Part shown: positions 48,044 to 56,841 of the stretch, piece after piece
Position numbering within the stretch: the first letter of the stretch is position 1
Layout of the letters: every line of letters begins with the position of its first letter
Origin: Acidovorax sp. A1169
Lineage (GTDB): Bacteria; Pseudomonadota; Gammaproteobacteria; Burkholderiales; Burkholderiaceae_C
Assembly: GCF_030704685.1 (NCBI RefSeq)
Contig: NZ_JAUZDX010000002.1
Span: 434,001 to 498,000, forward strand
Length of the DNA: 64,000 nucleotides
Direction: 5' to 3'
Made by a program: the position numbers and the translations under genes
The notes under the pieces: generated by a model
What the model was told of the DNA's origin: nothing
Seen by the model: only the letters and a program-made list of their open reading frames with translations
The model's database searches: none

Positions 48044-48285
48044 TCACATCGCCAAAATCCGCCGCGCCTCCCCCTCCAACGCCCACAACACCTCCCCCCA
48101 AGCCACCCGCACCGCCTTCAGCTTCATCGCCGGCTCCTTTTGCGGCGCCAGCAGACGCACCACCACTATCTGCGCGTTCGGGCTCGTGGCGCCCGCAGTC
48201 GCGGTCAGGGTCGGGTGCACGTCCGTTACCGCGCGCGCCGGTTGCGCTCCAGTGCGGTGCCGGCGGCAAAGAATATGCTGGCCAC
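48044..48285 (-). pseudogene. remnant of a urease accessory protein UreD, C-terminal end
   Basis: The minus strand encodes THPTLTATAGATSPNAQ-type sequence, then VVVRLLAPQKEPAMK and the end AWGEVLWALEGEARRILAM. Each part aligns with the C-terminus of the intact UreD at 55932 (VVVRVLAPQVEPAMQ, VPRIWAM). About 22 nt are missing compared with the intact gene near 48235, shifting the frame, and homology ends near 48285; the N-terminal two thirds are absent. Divergence is too large for a recent copy, so it is an old paralogue or a foreign ureD scrap. Confidence 0.82.
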
Positions 48286-48314
48286 GCGGCATGGGGCCGG
48301 ACCATGCAGTCGCG

Positions 48315-49418
48315 TCACCCCTTCCGCAACCCCTGCACCGTCTGCAACAGCACCACCCGTGTCTGCCCCAGCACCATACCCTTCCATTCCTCGTTGTCGC
48401 AGTAGAACGCATCACGCAGCTGGGTGCGTATCTCGCGTTGCTGCGCGGCCGGTGCCTCGGGGTGGCTGCGCAGCCAGGTGTCCGCGCGCAGGCGCAGCAG
48501 CATGTCTGCCTCGGGCAGGGTGCCGAACTCCAGGCCCATGGGGGCGATGCGGGCGTTGGGGCATTCGTCGAAGGCGGTTGTGACCACGGGGCCCGACACG
48601 TCGGCCGAGGCGGAGTCGCCGGAGAAGGGCGAGAACACGTCGGCGCCCCACCAGGATTGCGCCAGCGCCAGGTCTTCGGGCGTGTTGCGACCGGGGTAGA
48701 TCTTCTCGCCGTGGCCGTAGGGCCCCAGGCCCGTGTGCACGTCGATCCAGCCCAGGTGCGTGGCGGCAGCCGCGTACTTGCGCAATATGGCGCGGATGGT
48801 CTGGTTGCTCCACGATGGCGCGGTGCCCCCGTAGAACAAGCCGTCGGGCGAGGTGTACTGCCCCTTGAAGACGGCATTGCGGAAGGCGGCTGTGCCGTGC
48901 TGGGCAATGTAGGCGGCCACGGCCGCGTCGTCGGCTGGCGTTGGCGGCCAAGTGGCGGGCAGCATCAGCGGCTCCACGTCGGCATACGCCGCGTTCACCG
49001 GCAGTGGCGCGGTGAAGTCGATGTGGTTGCGGTTCAGGTCGATGTTGTCTTCGTTCGTGCGGTGCAGGTGCGAAAACCCGTGCGGGTTGACCGCATGCAC
49101 CAGCAGCAGTGCCACGCCGGCCTGCTGCAGCCGCGCAAGCAGGTCGGCATCGTGCAGCGTGGCCACCTGCGTGCCCGATCCGCAGAAGCCTTCGGGCCCG
49201 TGCGTGCCCGAGGTGACGAGCAGGATCTTCTTTGCATCCATCGCGCCGATCAGCGCCACGTCGGTGGCCAGCTCTTCGCCCAACGCGCCGAGGTGATCCG
49301 GGTGCACGAAGGATTCGACGGCCGCGCCGCTCTGGGCGGCGGCCTCCAGGAACTTGGCGCGGGCTTCGGCATACGTGCCCGAGAAATACCGCGTGGCGGC
49401 GCTGGGTTGTGTGGGCAT
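48315..49418 (-). CDS. DUF2817 / M14-like zinc carboxypeptidase family protein
   Basis: A 367-residue protein of the DUF2817 family, related to M14 zinc carboxypeptidases. The metal motif is [14 protein letters not shown] (HxxE form), with a third His in [13 protein letters not shown] and a catalytic Glu candidate in [29 protein letters not shown] is a clear family block. No signal peptide. ATG at 49416-49418 was chosen since upstream residues are non-conserved. It sits between two gene remnants (ureD and tnaA) and has no clear operon partner; substrate unknown. Confidence 0.85.
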   Translation of the reverse strand: MPTQPSAATRYFSGTYAEARAKFLEAAAQSGAAVESFVHPDHLGALGEELATDVALIGAMDAKKILLVTSGTHGPEGFCGSGTQVATLHDADLLARLQQAGVALLLVHAVNPHGFSHLHRTNEDNIDLNRNHIDFTAPLPVNAAYADVEPLMLPATWPPTPADDAAVAAYIAQHGTAAFRNAVFKGQYTSPDGLFYGGTAPSWSNQTIRAILRKYAAAATHLGWIDVHTGLGPYGHGEKIYPGRNTPEDLALAQSWWGADVFSPFSGDSASADVSGPVVTTAFDECPNARIAPMGLEFGTLPEADMLLRLRADTWLRSHPEAPAAQQREIRTQLRDAFYCDNEEWKGMVLGQTRVVLLQTVQGLRKG

Positions 49419-49649
49419 GGTGCGTGGGGTTCCTGTGCTTTTGGAGAAGAGGGTGGGCATGAAGCTGAAGATTGTGGCCAACTCGCAGCGTGCTTGCCTG
49501 CATGCTTGCGAGCTTGCCCGCCGGTGCTTCGATGCTCGGCCCGCAGGGTCGCGCGGCTGGCGAAGCGGGCGCATCACAAGCAGCAAGATTAACGCCATCG
49601 CCAGTCATGGCTTTCGCCATGCCATAGCCAAGGCAGACACCCTCCCCGA

Positions 49650-49985
49650 TGCGGTAGGCCAGGTAGTCCGGGTCCATCGCTTCTTCCAGGCCCAAGGCCA
49701 GCGCCTCTATGTGGCGGCCCGCCAGGCCGCCGTAGGTGATGAAGCCCGCTCACCACGCAACGCTCCTGCACCGCGCGAAACAGTTCCTGGTCGTCGTGAA
49801 AGGTGCAAAACCCGCCGAGAGTGACCAGCCCATCCTTTTTGGACCACACGACTGCGATGTCTGCGCAGGCCGTCATTTCGCGCACGGCCTCGGGGATGCT
49901 GTGCTGCGCATATTCGGGCTCGCGTTGCTGGATGAACCAGGCGTTCTCCACGAAGCGGGTGGTGTCGATCACTACCGGAATGCTT
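49650..49985 (-). pseudogene. tnaA: internal fragment of tryptophanase, frameshifted
   Basis: The minus strand reads [20 protein letters not shown], then [15 protein letters not shown] and [13 protein letters not shown], matching tryptophanase around its PLP lysine (SAKKDAMV in Escherichia coli). After CVVS near 49745 a 2-nt deletion shifts the frame; the next frame resumes [18 protein letters not shown] and [14 protein letters not shown], again tryptophanase, until homology stops near 49650. Roughly residues 215-325 of a 470-residue enzyme remain. Both ends are missing, so it is a dead scrap. Confidence 0.85.
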
Positions 49986-50026
49986 GCCTGATCAGGGCTG
50001 CCCTTGCCCGATTAGGGCTGCGTCCA

Positions 50027-50064
50027 TCGCGCTCGCTGCGCCGTTGTCGGGCGTGCGAGCGCGA
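50027..50064. repeat. perfect 10-bp inverted repeat
   Basis: TCGCGCTCGC at 50027-50036 and GCGAGCGCGA at 50055-50064 are exact reverse complements with an 18-nt loop. It lies in the 180-bp spacer between the tryptophanase scrap and the small membrane-protein gene. There is no T-run, so it is not a standard terminator on either strand. Confidence 0.55.
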
Positions 50065-50167
50065 CGCGGGGTGGGTGGGCGTGAGGCGTTTGAGAAGGCT
50101 CCGGTGCATTGGCAATGCAGCGGCCAGGCAGGCATGCAAGCCGTTTTGCGCGCCGCCTACCAAACGG

Positions 50168-50434
50168 TCAGTTGGTAACCGCGGCAGCGCCGTTTGCAGA
50201 CCCGGGAGCAGAACTTGGAGCAAGGGGCGCCTGAACCTTGTCGCCCCCAACAGGTCTGGATGCAGCACCCTCTCGGTCATCGCTTCGGGGACCGAAGTAG
50301 TAGAAGGCGATGAACGCAAAGAACAGGACGATGGCCACTGCAGCCCCCCACTTCACTGCGGTAGGTGTTCGCACGCTTTGAAGAGGCTTCGAGCCGGATT
50401 GGGGTGCTGCAGCGGGGGACGTGTCGGTTTTCAT
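50168..50434 (-). CDS. small single-helix membrane protein
   Basis: An 88-residue protein starting MKTDTSPAAAPQSGSKPLQS, with one strong membrane helix at about 29-48 (WGAAVAIVLFFAFIAFYYFG) and an acidic/Ala-rich tail ending NGAAAVTN. No family recognised. The frame is open far upstream, but the ATG at 50432-50434 follows a 29-codon ORF by 14 nt, suggesting a two-gene unit. It is divergent from the dual-protease gene and may be part of the same module, for example as a membrane target, anchor or substrate; this is inference. Confidence 0.6.
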   Translation of the reverse strand: MKTDTSPAAAPQSGSKPLQSVRTPTAVKWGAAVAIVLFFAFIAFYYFGPRSDDREGAASRPVGGDKVQAPLAPSSAPGSANGAAAVTN

Positions 50435-50448
50435 ATCAGCCGCCGTGC

Positions 50449-50538
50449 TTAACGTGTGCCGCCCGAATTGGCCTGGCGCGCCTGCAGCGCCGGGCGGGGC
50501 AGAGTCGATGCGTCGAAGCGAGGGGATGGGGTCTTCAT
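50449..50538 (-). CDS. 29-residue peptide ORF upstream of the small membrane protein
   Basis: ATG at 50536-50538 follows a clear ribosome-binding site (TGGAGG, 5-6 nt before) and opens a 29-codon frame: MKTPSPRFDASTLPRPALQA, then RQANSGGTR and TAA. It is followed 14 nt later by the membrane-protein start. It resembles either a leader peptide or a genuine small protein; its start MKTPSP is similar to MKTDTSP of the next gene. Not recognised. Confidence 0.45.
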   Translation of the reverse strand: MKTPSPRFDASTLPRPALQARQANSGGTR

Positions 50539-50996
50539 GAAATGCCTCCAGGTAATGGCATGGCAGAGCGCCAGGAGTTTCCATTAAGTATTTGGCCCGC
50601 CAACTCCACAGTAGGACAGCAGCACATCGCCAGGTCAGCTTTGGCAGCCAGTCCACCGCGTGTGGCGCAGGCATACCAGCACCGGCAGGAGAGGAGGATG
50701 GCAGCCGCGTGCCAGCCCCGGGAGCCAGGCACCAGCCAGGCCCCGTGCAATGTGGTGGTCTGGCCATTTAGTTCTTGCGTGCAGATCGTGAATTCAGACA
50801 ATCGGTGGAATATCAGCCACCCATGGCTTGTCTGGCAGTATGTCGTGCGAATGCGTTCTAAACGCTGGCGCCCACTGCCTGATGTGCTGCAGGCTGTTGT
50901 TCGAAAGCAACCAGGTACGGCTCTGCCTTGGCTGGGTTGCTGCCGGCGCCCACCCGTGGCGCAAAGACCCAAAACTGTGAGCAGGAGGGGGAAGCC
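50539..50996. promoter_or_regulatory. 458-bp divergent region before the dual-protease gene
   Basis: No convincing gene was seen. The plus frame is open near the right end but reads unlike protein. The region should hold divergent promoters for the small ORFs (minus) and for the protease/MBL operon (plus). An AGGAGGGGG ribosome-binding site lies just before the ATG at 50997, which fixes that start. Confidence 0.5.
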
Positions 50997-53900
50997 ATGG
51001 CAGTCACGCAGCGCTACCTGGTGAAGGTGTCAGTGGGGAGCAGCGGCAAGCCGCTCAGATTGGGTGGGGTCGAGGTGGGTACCGACGACTCCGTGCCGCT
51101 ATTCAAGAGCATCCAGCCCCAGGCCGCAGGGGGAACCTTGGGCGTTGGTGGCCAGCAGGGCGCAGTCTGGCATATCGTCCGGCCGGGTTTTGCAATCGCC
51201 GACACACCCAACCCGTGGGATGTCTGCCACGAAATGGTGTCCCAGAAAATTGGCCTGTCCGGCAACGGGATGGTGGTTTACGCCGAGCCCGACCTGGCGC
51301 AGCAGTGGGAGCCAGATTCGGCCGAAGGCCCCTTGCAAGCACTCCAGGAAGAATGCGAGGCGACCGGCCAGGACCCGGACTCTCCAACCCAGCCACAGAA
51401 CGACTGGTACCGCGACGAGAACCATGGCCAGTATGCGACGCTGCCGGCGCAATGGAACGGCACCGGTGTGCGCATCGCCCACCTGGATACGGGGTTTGAT
51501 CCGAACCACTCCAGCCGGCCGGCGAATCTGAATGTGCAGCTCGGCAAGAACTTCGTCGATGAAGACGCAGGGGACGATGCTTCGGATACAACCTCCTCGA
51601 TCTGGAACAACCGTGGGCATGGGACGGGCACCCTGAGCATCCTGGCTGGCGCTCCAGTGGCCCCGGGTGGCATCCCCGGGGTTGCGCCCCAGGCCGAGGT
51701 GGTTCCGATCCGCGTGGCCAACCGCGTCGCGCTGTTCTACAACAGCGCCATTGCGAAGGCGCTCGATCACGTGCATTCCCTGTGCCAAAGGCCCGAGACC
51801 TTCGTGGACGTGGTCACCATGAGCATGGGCGGACTGCCGTCGCAGGCATGGGCAGAGGCGGTGAACGCGCTGTATGACGCGGGGGTGTTCGTCGTCACCG
51901 CAGCCGGAAACAATTTCGGCAATCTCCCCACTCACCAGATCGTCTTCCCTGCCCGGTTCAACCGGGTGGTGGCGGCCTGCGGCGCCATGGCCAACCAGCG
52001 GCCGTATGCGGACCTGGGGCCTGGCAAGATGGCGGGCAACTACGGGCCCGATTCCAAGATGCGCACGGCCATGGCGGCCTACACGCCGAACATCCCTTGG
52101 GCGCGTTTCGGTTGCGGTGGCGTCGTTCGTTTCAATGGGGCCGGAACATCGTCCGCAACGCCCCAGGTGGCCGCCACGGCCGCGCTCTACATCCAGAAGA
52201 ACCGTCAGGCACTCAAAGCGCTGCCCCAGCCATGGATGCGGGTCGAGGCCACGCGCAAGGCATTGTTCTCCTCGGCCGAGAACCTGGACCGGGCAAAGTT
52301 CGGCAACGGCATCATTCGCGCGGCAGTGGCATTGGGCAAGCCGGTACCTGCAGCCTCCGGGCTGGTGAAGGAGGAGCCGGACAGCGCCAGGCTCGGTTTC
52401 CTGAAGGTGCTTACGGGCTTGGGCCTGGGCATGACCGGTGGGCCCGATGTACTGCAGATGCTTGAATTGGAGGCGCTGCAGCTGACCCAAAGTGCTGAAA
52501 TCGAGCTGCTGCTGCCCGATCCGGCCGATTGGCCCACGCTGCCCGAGGGCCGCAAGATGGCCGTCCTCAAGGCGCTGGCGGACCATCCCAGGGCGTCGCG
52601 TGCGCTTAGGGCCGCCCTGCAGCCCGTGGTACCTGGAACGGCGCCGTCCACGGTGGCGGCGGCGGGCGCAAGCGCCCAGGTCCCTGGCATGGTGGGCTCA
52701 TTGCTGCCTGCGCAACGCCATGCGCCCGTGCCTTCGGTGCGCCGGCTGCGCATCTACACGTTTGACCCATCGCTTGGCCAGCGGGTCGAAACGCTGGCCC
52801 TCAACGAGACGGTGGCAACCATACGGTGGGAAGAAGGCTTGTGTCCCGGCCCGGTGGGGGAATACCTGGAGATAGTCGACGTAGACCCTGCCAGCGGACG
52901 TTGCTACCACCCGGTGGACCTCGATCATCCCCACCTGCTGGCTTCGGACGGGCTTGCGCCGTCCGAGGCCAACCCGCAGTTCCACCAGCAGATGGTCTAT
53001 GCGGTGGCCATGCGCACCATAGAGCACTTCGAGCGCGCGTTGGGCCGGCGCGCTCTGTGGGCACCGCATTTCGAGCGCGTCAGGACGCCGGCCGGGGTGC
53101 GCCTGGAGTCGCGCTACGTGCAGCGACTGCGTGTGTACCCCCACGCGCTGAAGGCCCGCAATGCCTACTACAGCCCGCAGAAGAAGGCGCTGCTGCTGGG
53201 ATACTTCGCGGGCAGCGACGCGGAGCACCGGGGGAGCGAGGAGACCGTATTCACCGCCTTGTCGAGCGACATCATTGCGCATGAAACCACGCATGCCCTG
53301 CTCGATGGCCTGCACAGCCGGTTCAGGGAGCCGACGAACAAGGACGTGCTTGCATTCCACGAGGCATTTGCCGACATCGTGGCGCTGTTCCAGCACTTCT
53401 CGCTGGAAGGCGCACTGCGGGATGCGCTGCGCCATCAGATAGCCACCAACCGGGCCAGCCTGGAACAGCAAAGTCTGCTCAGCGGAATCGCCGTGCAGTT
53501 CGGCAAGAAGACGGGGCACCATGGCGCGCTGCGCAGCTTCGTGGGGAAGCCGCCAACCCCGCAGGACTACAGCGAGCATGACAAGCCGCACGAACGTGGC
53601 GCGGTGCTCGTGGCGGCCGTCTTCGACGCCTTCCTGCAAATCTACATGCGCAAGGCCGTCACGCCCATCCGCCTGGCCACCGCCGGCTCGGAGGTCCTGC
53701 CGCAGGGCATGCTGCAGGGCGATCTCGTCGACGAGCTGGCCAGGGTGGCAACGAACGTGGCCCACCAGGTGCTGCTGATGTGCATCCGCGCGCTGGACTA
53801 CTGCCCGCCGGTGGACATCACCTTCGGCGATTTCCTGCGCGCCATCATCACTGCGGACAAGGACCTGGTGCCCAATGACCCGCTCGGCTACCGCGTTGCC

Positions 53901-54548
53901 ATCGCATCGGCATTCCGCGCGCGCGGCATCTACCCGGAAGGCGTGCGAACGGTGTCCGTCGACACCTTGAGCTGGGATCCTCCGCCGGCGCAGTTCGAGA
54001 AACTGGGCAAGGTACTGTCGGTCCTGTCTTTCAACTGGGACAAGGAGTCTGACCGGCACCGGTCGTGGACCAGCTCCATGGCCAATGCGCGCATGGTGCA
54101 TCGATGGCTTTGTGATCCCAAGCGCGTCTCCGACGCGGAGCTGGCGATGCTCGGGCTGCGCCGAAAGGCGGACCCGAATTTCCAGGTCGCCATGAAGGAT
54201 GGCTCCGTGGCGACCATGGACCTGCGGGGCATCGAGGTCCACTCGGTTCGGCCGCTGCAACGGGTTGGGCCTGACGGTCAGTTGCTGTCTCAGGTCGTGG
54301 TCGAGCTGACCCAGTCCCTGCGTTCCAAAGAGAACGAACCGCTGGTGCTGCGCGGCGGCTGCACGCTCATCATCGATCTCAGGAAAAGCATGGTGACCTA
54401 CATGGTGCGCAAGCGCGCAGACCAGTTCGCCCGCATGGAGCGCCAGCAGGAGCTGTGGGGCCACAACACCCCGCAGATACGCGATCTGTACCGGGCCCAT
54501 GATGGCTGGGGTGATGAGCCATTCGCCTTTCTCCATGGTGTGCATTGA
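50997..54548 (+). CDS. subtilisin (S8) / gluzincin metalloprotease fusion
   Basis: A 1183-residue protein with two protease domains and no signal peptide. Residues 1-120 resemble a propeptide or adaptor (ending VVYAEPDLAQQWEP). The S8 domain (about 155-430) has the complete triad: Asp164 in RIAHLDTGFD, His208 in NNRGHGTGT, Ser385 in GAGTSSATPQVA, plus the oxyanion Asn in TAAGNNFG. Residues 430-640 are a helical linker. A second domain (about 690-1000) carries HETTH (His762, Glu763, His766) and HEAFADIVALF (Glu789), a zinc HExxH...E gluzincin as in thermolysin. A C-terminal region of 180 residues is unassigned. The MBL gene starts 13 bp later. Biological role unknown. Confidence 0.85.
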   Translation: MAVTQRYLVKVSVGSSGKPLRLGGVEVGTDDSVPLFKSIQPQAAGGTLGVGGQQGAVWHIVRPGFAIADTPNPWDVCHEMVSQKIGLSGNGMVVYAEPDLAQQWEPDSAEGPLQALQEECEATGQDPDSPTQPQNDWYRDENHGQYATLPAQWNGTGVRIAHLDTGFDPNHSSRPANLNVQLGKNFVDEDAGDDASDTTSSIWNNRGHGTGTLSILAGAPVAPGGIPGVAPQAEVVPIRVANRVALFYNSAIAKALDHVHSLCQRPETFVDVVTMSMGGLPSQAWAEAVNALYDAGVFVVTAAGNNFGNLPTHQIVFPARFNRVVAACGAMANQRPYADLGPGKMAGNYGPDSKMRTAMAAYTPNIPWARFGCGGVVRFNGAGTSSATPQVAATAALYIQKNRQALKALPQPWMRVEATRKALFSSAENLDRAKFGNGIIRAAVALGKPVPAASGLVKEEPDSARLGFLKVLTGLGLGMTGGPDVLQMLELEALQLTQSAEIELLLPDPADWPTLPEGRKMAVLKALADHPRASRALRAALQPVVPGTAPSTVAAAGASAQVPGMVGSLLPAQRHAPVPSVRRLRIYTFDPSLGQRVETLALNETVATIRWEEGLCPGPVGEYLEIVDVDPASGRCYHPVDLDHPHLLASDGLAPSEANPQFHQQMVYAVAMRTIEHFERALGRRALWAPHFERVRTPAGVRLESRYVQRLRVYPHALKARNAYYSPQKKALLLGYFAGSDAEHRGSEETVFTALSSDIIAHETTHALLDGLHSRFREPTNKDVLAFHEAFADIVALFQHFSLEGALRDALRHQIATNRASLEQQSLLSGIAVQFGKKTGHHGALRSFVGKPPTPQDYSEHDKPHERGAVLVAAVFDAFLQIYMRKAVTPIRLATAGSEVLPQGMLQGDLVDELARVATNVAHQVLLMCIRALDYCPPVDITFGDFLRAIITADKDLVPNDPLGYRVAIASAFRARGIYPEGVRTVSVDTLSWDPPPAQFEKLGKVLSVLSFNWDKESDRHRSWTSSMANARMVHRWLCDPKRVSDAELAMLGLRRKADPNFQVAMKDGSVATMDLRGIEVHSVRPLQRVGPDGQLLSQVVVELTQSLRSKENEPLVLRGGCTLIIDLRKSMVTYMVRKRADQFARMERQQELWGHNTPQIRDLYRAHDGWGDEPFAFLHGVH

Positions 54549-54561
54549 GGGAGACCAGAGC

Positions 54562-55872
54562 ATGAAAAAAACACGCGCGACGATCCGCACCTACCGCCAT
54601 GGCCTGGGCGACTGCCACCTGATCACGCTGCGGGGCAAGGGCAAGGCGGCTTACCGCATTCTGATCGACTGCGGCGTCATCCTCGGCACGCCGGATGCCA
54701 AGGCCGTCATGACCCGTGTCATGGACGACGTGGTCAAGGAATCCAAGGGCAAGGTCGACCTGCTGGTGGCTACCCATGAGCATTGGGACCATGTCTCTGG
54801 TTTTGGCCAGGCGGCGGAGTCGTTCGCCCGGCTGCAGGTCGACAAGGTCTGGATGGCCTGGACCGAAGACCCCGACGACGAGGGCGCGCGGGAACTGGCG
54901 CAGTCCAAGGGCCAGGCATTGAAGCTCCTGCAAGGCGCGGCACTGCACCTGCAGGGCTTCGGGGATGTGCAGCAGACACCGCTTTTCCTGTCGCTGGCCG
55001 AATTCTTTGGTGCTGCGGGCAGGGTAACAACCAAGAGCGCGCTGGAGGCCGTCAGGGCCAAGGCCCTGCCGGGCGAGCCGCGATACTGCAGGCCTGAGGA
55101 CCCACCGGTGGAGCTTGCGAAGTACGGCGCGCGCATCTACGTGCTGGGCCCACCACGGGATGTAGCGCTTCTCAAGCGCTTGAACCCCAAGGCCAACACG
55201 GATGAGGGCTACGACCATGCGCTCGGGCTTTTCAATGCAGACATCAAGCCCTTGTTGGAGCAGGGCGAGGCCGACAACCAGGCGCCCTTTGCCGCGATGG
55301 ACGGCCTGGCCATCGCTGACGCCCGCAAGCATGGCTTTTTTGCCCAGACCTACTTCGATGGACCCGAGTGGCGGCGAATCGATGCCGACTGGATGCTGGC
55401 CGCCGACAGCCTGGCGCTGGCTCTGGACAACATGACCAACAACACCAGCCTGGTGCTGGCCATCGAGCTGGGCGGCGAGGACGTCCTGCTGTTTGCGGCC
55501 GACGCCCAGGTAGGCAACTGGATGTCCTGGCCGGCCTGCCATTGGGAGGTTGGTGGCAAGACGGTTACCGGAGAGGACTTGATGCGCCGGACCACCTTTT
55601 ACAAGGTCGGCCACCACGGCAGCCACAATGCAACGCTCAAGGAGCGCGGTCTGGAACTGATGGACTCCCTTCAAACTGCGGTCATCCCGGTGGACCAGGA
55701 GATGGCGAAGACCAAGAAATGGGGTGCCATGCCACTGGCCCCCCTGGTGTCTGCCCTGCAAAAGAAAACCGCCAGCAAGGGCTTCGTCGTGCGGACCGAC
55801 CGCGACCTGCCGCCTGGCGCAAACGAGGCCGGCATTGTCTCCACGCCCGAATACGTGGAGATTTCAGTTTAG
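54562..55872 (+). CDS. MBL-fold metallo-hydrolase (ComEC/Rec2-like type)
   Basis: A 436-residue metallo-beta-lactamase-fold protein without signal peptide or membrane helices. The metal motif is VATHEHWDHVSGF (His72, His74, Asp76, His77), with Asp314 in LLFAADAQVG and His351/352 in KVGHHGSHNATL; this last form is typical of the soluble MBL domain of ComEC-like proteins, which cleave nucleic acids or other phosphodiesters. A GGGAG ribosome-binding site lies between the preceding stop and the ATG, so it is in one operon with the dual protease. The substrate is not known. Confidence 0.85.
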   Translation: MKKTRATIRTYRHGLGDCHLITLRGKGKAAYRILIDCGVILGTPDAKAVMTRVMDDVVKESKGKVDLLVATHEHWDHVSGFGQAAESFARLQVDKVWMAWTEDPDDEGARELAQSKGQALKLLQGAALHLQGFGDVQQTPLFLSLAEFFGAAGRVTTKSALEAVRAKALPGEPRYCRPEDPPVELAKYGARIYVLGPPRDVALLKRLNPKANTDEGYDHALGLFNADIKPLLEQGEADNQAPFAAMDGLAIADARKHGFFAQTYFDGPEWRRIDADWMLAADSLALALDNMTNNTSLVLAIELGGEDVLLFAADAQVGNWMSWPACHWEVGGKTVTGEDLMRRTTFYKVGHHGSHNATLKERGLELMDSLQTAVIPVDQEMAKTKKWGAMPLAPLVSALQKKTASKGFVVRTDRDLPPGANEAGIVSTPEYVEISV

Positions 55873-55931
55873 ATCAGTCGATAGCCAGGACCATCTGACC
55901 GGCAGGTTGCCCGCCGGGCCAAGGCGCAAGC

Positions 55932-56771
55932 CTACATCGCCCAGATCCTTGGTACCTCGCCCTGCAGCGCCCACATCTCTTTCCTCCACGCCATGCGCAC
56001 GGCCTTGAGCAGCTGCATCGCCGGCTCCACCTGCGGTGCCAGCACGCGCACCACAACCATCTGCGCGTTGGGGCTGGTGGCGCCTGCGGTGGCGGTCAGT
56101 GTCGGGTGCGCGTCCATCACCGCACGCGCCGCATCCAGCGCCGCATCGCGTCGATTGCGCTCCAGTGCGGTGCCAGCGGCAAAGAACATGCTGGCCATGC
56201 AGCGCTGGCCGGCCAGGCCCAGTGGGCTTTGCAGCAGGCGCTCGTCGGCGGCGTCGATCACGCCGCGCTCCAGCCACAGGCCGGGCACGGTGAGGTGCTG
56301 CACGAAGCGGCCCTGCACGAAGGGCTGGTCGGCATGGGGCAGGCCCAGGGCGGTGACGTCCCAGCCCATGCATTCGGCACCGGGGGCCAGGTTCAGCGTG
56401 AGGTGGTTCTCGGCATTGCAGGCGCTGTAGCACAGGGCCTCCAGCGGCAGCCATTCCAGGCGCCCTCCGTCGGCCACGCTCAGGTGGCTGCGCTGCAGCG
56501 CCAGCGGGCCGGTGGAGCGGTAAAAGCGCGTGGCGCCCGGCGTGGTGACCAGGCCGTGCGCGCCCGGGCCCACGGTGGCGGTGATGTCCAGCGTGTCGCC
56601 GCCCACCAGGCCGCCGGGCGGGTGCACCAGCACGTTGTGGCAAATGCCGTCGCCCTCGGGGTACAGGCTTTGCAGAATGCGCAGCGGCCCGTCGTGCTGG
56701 TAGCGCGCCACGGTGCGGGTGGTGGGGCCTTCAACGGTGTAGTCGAGCTGCAGGCGCGCGTGCCAGGACAT
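55932..56771 (-). CDS. ureD: urease accessory protein UreD
   Basis: A 279-residue urease accessory protein that, with UreF and UreG, delivers nickel to the apo-enzyme. Family marks include DGPLRILQSLYPEGDGICHN, VHPPGGLVGGDTLDI, TTPGATRFYRSTG, GRLEWLPLEALCY and ATAGATSPNAQMVVVRVLAP. It is 70 bp downstream of the FAD oxidoreductase gene and last in that operon as far as visible. Normally it would be followed by ureA; here the convergent MBL gene ends 59 bp beyond and ureA is 54.5 kb away. Confidence 0.95.
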   Translation of the reverse strand: MSWHARLQLDYTVEGPTTRTVARYQHDGPLRILQSLYPEGDGICHNVLVHPPGGLVGGDTLDITATVGPGAHGLVTTPGATRFYRSTGPLALQRSHLSVADGGRLEWLPLEALCYSACNAENHLTLNLAPGAECMGWDVTALGLPHADQPFVQGRFVQHLTVPGLWLERGVIDAADERLLQSPLGLAGQRCMASMFFAAGTALERNRRDAALDAARAVMDAHPTLTATAGATSPNAQMVVVRVLAPQVEPAMQLLKAVRMAWRKEMWALQGEVPRIWAM

Positions 56772-56782
56772 GGATGGAAGCT

Positions 56783-56799
56783 GCTATTAAATGAATAGC
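56783..56799. repeat. short palindrome GCTATT/AATAGC
   Basis: GCTATT, AAATG, AATAGC lies in the 70-bp spacer upstream of ureD. Short palindromes of this form are frequent between genes in Comamonadaceae. It could cap or modulate the message between the oxidoreductase and ureD. Confidence 0.45.
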
Positions 56800-56841
56800 T
56801 GATTATGCCTTTGCACTTGCCGCAGCCTCTGTGCCAGGGGG

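Noticed and set aside
50928..50996. Longer start for the double-protease gene at 50928
   Set aside because: The ATG at 50997 has a clear AGGAGG ribosome-binding site and the extra 23 residues look like translated spacer.
51099..52586. 495-codon frame antisense to the S8 domain
   Set aside because: It overlaps the catalytic subtilisin motifs on the other strand and has no recognisable content.
41317..55931. tRNA-borne integration site, integrase or flanking direct repeats for the island
   Set aside because: None could be recognised at either edge by eye, so no integrative element is claimed.
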